Assembly: GCF_000430685.1 (NCBI RefSeq)
Contig: NZ_AUMM01000024.1
Location: 1-61,796, forward strand
Direction: 5' to 3'
DNA length: 61,796 nt
Origin: Tuberibacillus calidus DSM 17572
GTDB lineage: Bacteria > Bacillota > Bacilli > Bacillales > Sporolactobacillaceae
Within the stretch, counting starts at the first letter, position 1; the number at the start of each line of letters is the position of its first letter. Both the position numbers and the translations under genes were made by a program. A model generated the notes under the pieces. The model was not told the DNA's origin and searched no databases. It worked only from the letters and a program-made list of their open reading frames with translations. Shown piece by piece: positions 56,136 through 61,796 of this stretch.

Positions 56136-57509
56136 TTACACAGCGGTTTGGTCCGCATCCGAGTGCAAATCATTAAGATCGACATGATCGTCCAAAACGC
56201 GGACGAATTGCCCGTCACAGTACGGATAGCCGGCTTTCACGATTTTTACGCGCACAAGTTTGCCTTCCATATCCGGTGTGGCTGGAAAGCGGACCTTTAG
56301 ATAATTATCCGTATAGCCAACCCATTGGCCGGTTGAAGCATCTTTGTTATAAGGTTCTTCCGGTATGACCTCCAACACTTCGTTTTCGTATGCTTTGGCA
56401 TATTCCAATGCCAGCTGATCGTTCAAGGCGATCAAACGGCGCACACGGTCGTGTTTGATGTCCTCTGGGACTTGATCCGGCATGCGACTTGCCGGCGTCC
56501 CCGTCCGCTTCGAATACGGAAACACATGGAGTTCGGCGAATTTTAACCGGCTGATGAAATCATACGTCTCTTGAAACTCGGCTTCGGTTTCACCCGGGAA
56601 GCCGACAATGACATCCGAAGTCAAGGCAAAATCCGGAAGCGCCTCGCGAAGACGGGCGATTTTTTCGGCATAAAAGTCAGTTGTATATTTCCGACGCATT
56701 CTTTTAAGAACGGTGTCCGAACCTGATTGCAGCGGAATATGCAAGTGACGGGCGATGACCTTGGAGCGATCAATCGTTTCAATAACCTCTTCGGTAATTT
56801 GACTTGCTTCGATTGATGATATACGGAGCCGCTTCAGGCCTTTGACGTTGGCCTCGAGATCGCGTAAAAGACGGGCAAAATTATAATCCTTCATGTCTTC
56901 GCCGTAACCAGCCGTATGAATGCCTGTCAAGACGATTTCTTTATAGCCGGCATCCACTAATTTTTGCGCTTGTTCCAAGACTGCCTGAGGTTCACGCGAG
57001 CGCAGAAGTCCCCGTGCCCACGGAATGATGCAGAAGGTGCAGAAATTATTGCATCCCTCTTGAATTTTTAAGGAAGCTCGCGTACGGTCCGTAAACGATG
57101 GTACGTCAAGTTCTTCAAAGACACGGGCTTTCATAATGTTGGAAACGCCATTGATGGGTTCCCGTTCTTTTTTAAATTGTTCAATATAACCGAGCATTTT
57201 TTCACGGTCTTGTGTGCCCACAACGATATCTACGCCGGGGATCCCCATGACTTCAGCGGGGGATGTTTGCGCGTAGCAGCCGGTCACGCATATAACGGCG
57301 TCAGGATTTTTGCGTACGGCCCGGCGAATCATTTGCCGGCTTTTCCGGTCGCCGGTATTTGTGACCGTACAAGTATTGATGACATAGACATCGGCTCGAT
57401 CGTCAAAGTCTTTGCGTTCATAACCGTTTTTTTGAAAGAGCTGCCAAATCGCTTCCGTTTCATAATGGTTCACTTTGCAGCCTAAAGTATGAAAAGCCAC
57501 TGATGGCAT
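56136..57509 (-). CDS. mtaB: tRNA (N6-threonylcarbamoyladenosine-C2)-methylthiotransferase
   Basis: Radical SAM enzyme that converts t6A37 to ms2t6A in tRNAs. The protein has 457 residues. UPF0004 domain with three cysteines (TLGCKVN, NTCTVTN, VTGCYAQ), the radical SAM motif CNNFCTFC near 153, and a TRAM domain at the end. ATG 57509 lies 6 bases behind GGAGTGA. B. subtilis name yqeV. Confidence 0.95.
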   Translation of the reverse strand: MPSVAFHTLGCKVNHYETEAIWQLFQKNGYERKDFDDRADVYVINTCTVTNTGDRKSRQMIRRAVRKNPDAVICVTGCYAQTSPAEVMGIPGVDIVVGTQDREKMLGYIEQFKKEREPINGVSNIMKARVFEELDVPSFTDRTRASLKIQEGCNNFCTFCIIPWARGLLRSREPQAVLEQAQKLVDAGYKEIVLTGIHTAGYGEDMKDYNFARLLRDLEANVKGLKRLRISSIEASQITEEVIETIDRSKVIARHLHIPLQSGSDTVLKRMRRKYTTDFYAEKIARLREALPDFALTSDVIVGFPGETEAEFQETYDFISRLKFAELHVFPYSKRTGTPASRMPDQVPEDIKHDRVRRLIALNDQLALEYAKAYENEVLEVIPEEPYNKDASTGQWVGYTDNYLKVRFPATPDMEGKLVRVKIVKAGYPYCDGQFVRVLDDHVDLNDLHSDADQTAV

Positions 57510-57515
57510 GTGCAT

Positions 57516-58271
57516 TCACTCCAATAATTCAAAATGATAGGAGGCCGCGGATAAGAGATAAAGCCCAGCCGTCTCCGTGCGCAAAATGCGTTTTCCAAGA
57601 GCCACCTTCGTAAAGCCGGCATCATCTAATGCCGCAATCTCGCTTTCACTTAGCCCGCCTTCCGGTCCAATCACTGTCAAAAGCGACTCTTTTGGCTTCA
57701 TTTTTCGAAAGATGGCGGAAAGTCCCTTCATTGCGCCGGACTTGGCTTCCTCTTCATAAGCCACGACTTTATAATCAAAATGTTTACTCGCCTCTATCAA
57801 TTGTAATATGGATAGCGGTTCCGTCACATCTGGTATTTTATTCCTATGCGACTGCTCAGCCGCTTCTTTGGCGATTTTTTTTAACCTGTCCCGCTTGCGT
57901 GCAATTTTTGCTGCGCCTTCCCATTTGACGACAGCGCGTTCCGCCTGAAACAAAATAAACGCCTCAGCTCCCAATTCTGTCCCTTTTTGCACGATCCAGT
58001 CCAGTTTATCACCTTTTGGGAGCCCTTGAGCAAGAGCGATGCGAATGGGCAATTCATGATTCTCATCGAGTTCCTGCTCGATATCAGCGATGACTTCACC
58101 ATCAAGGATCGCCGAAAGTGAACAAAGATAAGCACGGCCGTTTGTTTGGCAGCAAATAATACGGTCACCTGGCCGCATTCGCATAACCTTTGAGATGTGC
58201 CGAGCATCGTCGCCAACGATCTTTACCTGACCTTGTTCAATTTCTGATTCCGAAACAAAATACCGTTGCAT
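57516..58271 (-). CDS. rsmE: 16S rRNA (uracil1498-N3)-methyltransferase
   Basis: SPOUT methyltransferase of 251 residues. VIGPEGGLSESEI near 200 and LGKRILRTETAGLYLL at the end bind SAM. It methylates U1498 in 16S rRNA. Operon dnaJ-prmA-rsmE-mtaB. Confidence 0.95.
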   Translation of the reverse strand: MQRYFVSESEIEQGQVKIVGDDARHISKVMRMRPGDRIICCQTNGRAYLCSLSAILDGEVIADIEQELDENHELPIRIALAQGLPKGDKLDWIVQKGTELGAEAFILFQAERAVVKWEGAAKIARKRDRLKKIAKEAAEQSHRNKIPDVTEPLSILQLIEASKHFDYKVVAYEEEAKSGAMKGLSAIFRKMKPKESLLTVIGPEGGLSESEIAALDDAGFTKVALGKRILRTETAGLYLLSAASYHFELLE

Positions 58272-58280
58272 CGTTTCACC

Positions 58281-59216
58281 TTATTTGCGGCTAACTATTG
58301 AGACCCAATCTTCTTCGCTCTCGATGTCGATGATGGTAAAGCCAGCGTTGCGGAGTGCCTCTTCGACATCTTTGCGCTTGTTTTCAATAATCCCGGACGC
58401 GATAAAAACGCCGCCAGGGCTCAATAAGCGATAGGCATCATCGACAAGGCGCAGAATGACTTCTGCCAAAATGTTCGCAACGACCAACTGATAAGTACCA
58501 TCGACATGGTCGGCGAGATTGCCGTGTTTTACCTCGACCACCTCTTGCACTTTGTTCACTTTAACATTCAGTTTGGCCACTTTCACCGCAACCTCATCAA
58601 GGTCAACAGCGAGGACGCGGTTTGCTCCGAGCTTGGCACAAGCAATGCTTAACACGCCGGAGCCCGTTCCAACATCTAAGACATCTTCACCTGGCCGGAG
58701 ATATTTTTCAATCGCTCGTAAACAAAGCACGGTCGTTGGATGCGTCCCCGTCCCAAAAGCCATCCCTGGATCGAGCTCGATGACTTTTTCGTCAGCAGAT
58801 TCCGGTTGGTAATCTTCCCATGTGGGGACGATCGTTAAATGATCCGTAACTTTTTGCGGTTTATAATACTTTTTCCAAGCGGTTGCCCATTGTTCTTCAT
58901 TGACCTCACTAATGGTAATCGTATTTCGTCCAAGGTCGATGTCATACAAGAGAAGGGCGTTGATTTGTTCTTTTATTTGCTCAACGGTCTCCCCCAAAAA
59001 GCTGTTTACTGGGAGATAGGCTTTGATATTGACGCCTTCATCCGGGTAATCCGCGGGATCGAGTTCGTAAACCTCACCATAACGATCCGGCCATGTGCGT
59101 TTCAAATCTTCCGCATCTTCAATCACCACACCACCGGCTCCGGCTTCATGTAAAATATTTGAAATCGGTTCAATCGCTTCCCGCGTCGTATGAATGCATA
59201 TTTCCGACCAATTCAT
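58281..59216 (-). CDS. prmA: Ribosomal protein L11 methyltransferase
   Basis: 311 residues. The N-terminal substrate domain (about 1-120) is followed by a SAM domain with DVLDVGTGSGVLSIA near 175 and LVVANILAEVI near 245. It trimethylates L11. Behind dnaJ by 19 bases. Confidence 0.96.
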   Translation of the reverse strand: MNWSEICIHTTREAIEPISNILHEAGAGGVVIEDAEDLKRTWPDRYGEVYELDPADYPDEGVNIKAYLPVNSFLGETVEQIKEQINALLLYDIDLGRNTITISEVNEEQWATAWKKYYKPQKVTDHLTIVPTWEDYQPESADEKVIELDPGMAFGTGTHPTTVLCLRAIEKYLRPGEDVLDVGTGSGVLSIACAKLGANRVLAVDLDEVAVKVAKLNVKVNKVQEVVEVKHGNLADHVDGTYQLVVANILAEVILRLVDDAYRLLSPGGVFIASGIIENKRKDVEEALRNAGFTIIDIESEEDWVSIVSRK

Positions 59217-59235
59217 GGGCCACCGGCCTCCATTC

Positions 59236-60366
59236 TCAATCCGCTTTAAAGGCGCGTTTCACCTTTGAAAAAAACGTATCATTTTGTTCATCAATGGGGT
59301 TTTGACCGCTGAGTTCTGCAAGTTCACGGAACAAAGCCTTTTCCCGTTCAGACAAATGCCGTGGGGTGACGACCTTCACCGTCACATGTTGGTCACCCTG
59401 CCCGTAACCCCGAACATTTTTAATACCTTTTCCTTTCAAACGAAAATGGGTGCCGGTTTGCGTCCCAGCGGGGATTTTCAACTTCACTTTACCGTAGAGC
59501 GTCGGCACCTCGATTTCATCACCAAGCGCTACCTGAGCAAAATTGAGCGGAATCGTGCAGTAAATGTCATCGCCGTCCCGTTCAAAGAATTTATGGGGTT
59601 TGACATGGAATACAATGTATATGTCACCGGGCGGTCCGCCGTTAATTCCGGCTTCACCTTGGCCGGATAAGCGGATTTGTTGACCATCATCGACGCCCGC
59701 AGGAATTTTGACATGGATTTTTTTATGGATACGCACGCGACCCGTACCGCCACAGCGGCCGCATTTTTCCCTTACTATTTTACCCTTGCCTTGGCAATAA
59801 TGACAAACGCGGCGATTGACGATGCGACCAAACGGTGTGTTTTGTTCGAGATTTAATTGGCCGCTTCCGCCACAGTGAGAACACGTCTCTGGTTTTGTTC
59901 CTGGACGAGCACCAGAACCATGACATGTCGTACAAGTCTCCTCACGGGGAATTTCAATGTCGGTTTCTTTCCCGAAGGCGGCTTCCTCAAATTCCAGCGT
60001 CATCGTATATTGCAAATCTGCTCCTTGGCGGGGCGCATTGGGATCTCGGCGCCTTGTACCACCGCCGAAGAACATGTCAAAGATGTCACCGAATCCGCCA
60101 AAATCCGCTCCTTGGAATTCACCGGCACCGCCAAAGCCTTGATTCGGGTCGGCATGACCGAACTGGTCATAATGCGCTTTCTTCTGTGGGTCGCTAAGCG
60201 TTTCGTACGCTTCTTTAACTTCTTTAAACTTTTCTTCGGCGTTTGGATCATCCTTATTCACATCAGGATGGTATTTCCGTGCTAACTTGCGATACGCTTT
60301 CTTGATTTCTTCTTTCGTCGCGTTTCGATCCACGCCTAGCACTTCATAGTAATCTCGTTTCGCCAT
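59236..60366 (-). CDS. dnaJ: Chaperone DnaJ
   Basis: Hsp40 of 376 residues. J domain with HPDVNKD near residue 33, Gly/Phe-rich region (about 75-110), four CxxCxGxG zinc repeats (about 140-210) and the substrate-binding C-terminal part. It delivers clients to DnaK. It appears intact, although the dnaK gene upstream is broken. Confidence 0.98.
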   Translation of the reverse strand: MAKRDYYEVLGVDRNATKEEIKKAYRKLARKYHPDVNKDDPNAEEKFKEVKEAYETLSDPQKKAHYDQFGHADPNQGFGGAGEFQGADFGGFGDIFDMFFGGGTRRRDPNAPRQGADLQYTMTLEFEEAAFGKETDIEIPREETCTTCHGSGARPGTKPETCSHCGGSGQLNLEQNTPFGRIVNRRVCHYCQGKGKIVREKCGRCGGTGRVRIHKKIHVKIPAGVDDGQQIRLSGQGEAGINGGPPGDIYIVFHVKPHKFFERDGDDIYCTIPLNFAQVALGDEIEVPTLYGKVKLKIPAGTQTGTHFRLKGKGIKNVRGYGQGDQHVTVKVVTPRHLSEREKALFRELAELSGQNPIDEQNDTFFSKVKRAFKAD

Positions 60367-60451
60367 GCGATTTCCTCCCGACAGGTTTCACATAAATTTT
60401 ATCTTAGCACCAAAACTTCCCGAGATGCAATGTTCAAACACGGCGTTCTTG

Positions 60452-60482
60452 AAAAAAGTCGAAGCCGCTTTTCGGCTTCGAC
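60452..60482 (-). terminator. Hairpin terminator between dnaK and dnaJ
   Basis: GTCGAAGCC and GGCTTCGAC arms with six T on the minus strand. As in B. subtilis it would reduce readthrough from dnaK into dnaJ. Confidence 0.88.
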
Positions 60483-60512
60483 TCACTTATGAAAGCTAGA
60501 GCGGTGCTCTTA

Positions 60513-61460
60513 TTATTTTTTATCGTCGTCTTTAACTTCCTCGTACTCGGCATCAACGACGTTATCATCCTTTTTGGAATCGGCACCACCGGTTGATTGA
60601 GCTTGTTGTTGCTGAGCCATTTGTTGATACAGTTTAACGGACAAGTTCTGGACGATTTCTTGAAGTTCGTCTTTCGCTTTGCGAATGGCATCCACATCTT
60701 TGGATTCCAATGTTTTCTTTAGCTTATCTTTTGCCTCTTCAGCTTTTTTCTTATCCGCACTGTCGACTTTATCTCCTAAGTCTTTCAGCGTCTTTTCGGT
60801 TGTGAAGATCAGCTGATCCGCTTCGTTGCGGAGATCCACTTCTTCTTTACGCTTACGGTCGGCCTCCGCGTTTTCTTCCGCTTCTTTGATCATGCGTTCG
60901 ATTTCTTCATCCGACAGACCGGTATCGGATTTAATAGTAATCGATTGTTCGCGGTTTGTGCCTTTGTCCTTCGCGCGGACATTAACGATGCCGTTCGCGT
61001 CGATTTCAAATGTGACTTCAATTTGCGGAATGCCGCGCGGTGCCGGCGGGATATCCGTTAACATGAAGCGGCCAAGCGTTTTGTTATCAGCGGCCATTGG
61101 GCGTTCCCCTTGCAGAACATGAATTTCCACAGAGGTTTGGTTATCTGCAGCCGTTGAGAAAATTTGCGATTTGCTCGTCGGAATCGTTGTGTTCCGCTCG
61201 ATCAGTTTCGTGAAGACACCGCCCATGGTTTCAATACCCAAGGAAAGAGGTGTAACGTCTAGTAAAACGACATCCTTGACTTCACCAGCTAAAACACCAG
61301 CTTGAATAGCGGCCCCAAGAGCCACGACTTCATCTGGGTTAACCCCTTTGTGCGGTTCTTTACCCGTCAGACGTTTAATCGCCTCCTGAACAGCTGGAAT
61401 CCGGGTGGAACCACCAACTAAAATAACTTTATCGATTTCATCGTAACTTAACCCGGCGTC
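60513..61460 (-). pseudogene. dnaK: Chaperone DnaK, 3' half, cut by an insertion sequence
   Basis: The last 315 residues of DnaK: the adenosine motif [18 protein letters not shown], then [13 protein letters not shown], the linker [11 protein letters not shown], the substrate-binding domain and the EEVKDDDKK tail. At 61460 similarity stops abruptly, just before [10 protein letters not shown], where a DnaK would continue upstream. Instead IS sequence follows and a stop appears in frame at 61517. The first half (about 295 residues) would lie beyond the IS, outside the window. A GTG at 61325 could start only a non-functional fragment. Confidence 0.88.
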
Positions 61461-61796
61461 AGGTATGTGTAAAATATTTCTCGAAGCAAAATGATGGAAA
61501 AAAATAGAGAAGGCACTCTAACATAAATGTATGCCACCAAGCAAATACATTTGAAGAGAGGCCTTCTCATGGAAAACATTATACCAAAAATATACCAATT
61601 GTTAAATGAAACTCGCGATTTTATTTCGTTTGAAGAACAGCTTAAACGGCTGATGTACAGCACATTTGCCGACGTGATGGGCATTGTCTTTGGTCAACTC
61701 GATGAAGCCATTGTGAATGAAAAAAGAAAAGAAGGATGGAAAAGAGAACGTAAAGATAAAAAGACGTTGACGTTTACTTTTGGGGCTGTGACTTAC
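61461..61796. mobile_element. ISLre2-family insertion sequence, left part, runs off the right edge
   Basis: The left end lies at about 61461, where dnaK similarity ends. It holds a leader with a long hairpin and the transposase start. The right end and any target duplication are not in the window, so the exact boundary is inferred from dnaK. Confidence 0.75.
61569..61796 (+). CDS. ISLre2-family transposase (UPF0236), N-terminal part
   Basis: The first 76 residues, starting MENIIPKIYQLLNETRDFIS, with FEEQLKRLMYSTFADVMG and NEKRKEGWKRERKDKKTLTFTFG, match the N-terminal region of ISLre2-type transposases. It continues past the window. AGAGAGG precedes the ATG, which lies at the foot of the hairpin GAGAAGGC/GCCTTCTC (61507-61514, 61561-61568). 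It is opposed to dnaK. Confidence 0.88.
   Translation, partial: MENIIPKIYQLLNETRDFISFEEQLKRLMYSTFADVMGIVFGQLDEAIVNEKRKEGWKRERKDKKTLTFTFGAVTY

Noticed and set aside
59857-60285. 142-codon plus-strand frame opposite dnaJ
   Set aside because: Shadow of the dnaJ coding strand, no ribosome site and no recognisable product.

Overview
The window carries a Bacillales (Firmicutes) chromosome segment from an endospore former. Gene order follows the Bacillus subtilis yqe-yqf-yqg-yqh region closely: dnaK-dnaJ-prmA-rsmE-mtaB, rpsU-yqeY, yqfC-yqfD-phoH-pgpH-ybeY-dgkA-era-recO, ccpN-ppsR-yqxD-dnaG-rpoD, cccA-trmK-yqfO-ispH-yqfQ-nfo, ispG-sodA-pbpA, yqgN-rpmG, the comG operon, and gcvT-gcvPA-gcvPB. Sporulation genes (spoVAF-like, yqfC, yqfD, yqfQ) support an endospore former. 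I cannot assign a genus from sequence alone.

Layout. 1-314: 5' part of a group II intron, inserted just behind the gcvPB terminator. 321-4600: glycine cleavage genes gcvT-gcvPA-gcvPB under a tandem glycine riboswitch. 4.8-9.8 kb: SNF2 helicase yqhH with yqhG, moaA, a methyltransferase and yqgY. 10-16.3 kb: mgsR, yqzE, aroK, the seven-gene comG competence pseudopilus operon and yqgX. 16.4-22.6 kb: small membrane proteins, a spoVAF-like germination gene, mobA, yqgN, rpmG and yqzC. 22.7-27 kb: pbpA, yqgE, sodA. 27.2-27.9 kb: four tRNA genes (Met, His, Ile2, fMet) with an odd tandem repeat. 28-38.5 kb: isoprenoid (ispG, ispH), repair (nfo), tRNA-modification and respiratory (cccA) genes. 38.8-46.4 kb: an acyl-CoA dehydrogenase, rpoD-dnaG-yqxD, ppsR-ccpN and recO-yqzL. 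46.6-60.4 kb: era to dnaJ. 60.5-61.8 kb: the 3' half of dnaK cut by an ISLre2-type insertion sequence that runs off the edge.

Most of the window is ordinary, conserved core genome. The unusual parts lie between genes: a dispersed hairpin repeat family with a GGCTCYGCC outer stem and covarying inner stem (about six copies); a 104-base rod-like hairpin behind mgsR; a 137-base tandem repeat carrying pieces of the fMet tRNA; a group II intron behind a terminator; and dnaK broken by an insertion sequence. Several genes expected from B. subtilis gene order (glyQ-glyS, cdd, nfeD-floA) are missing from their usual places. I did not find a convincing new defence or metabolic system.
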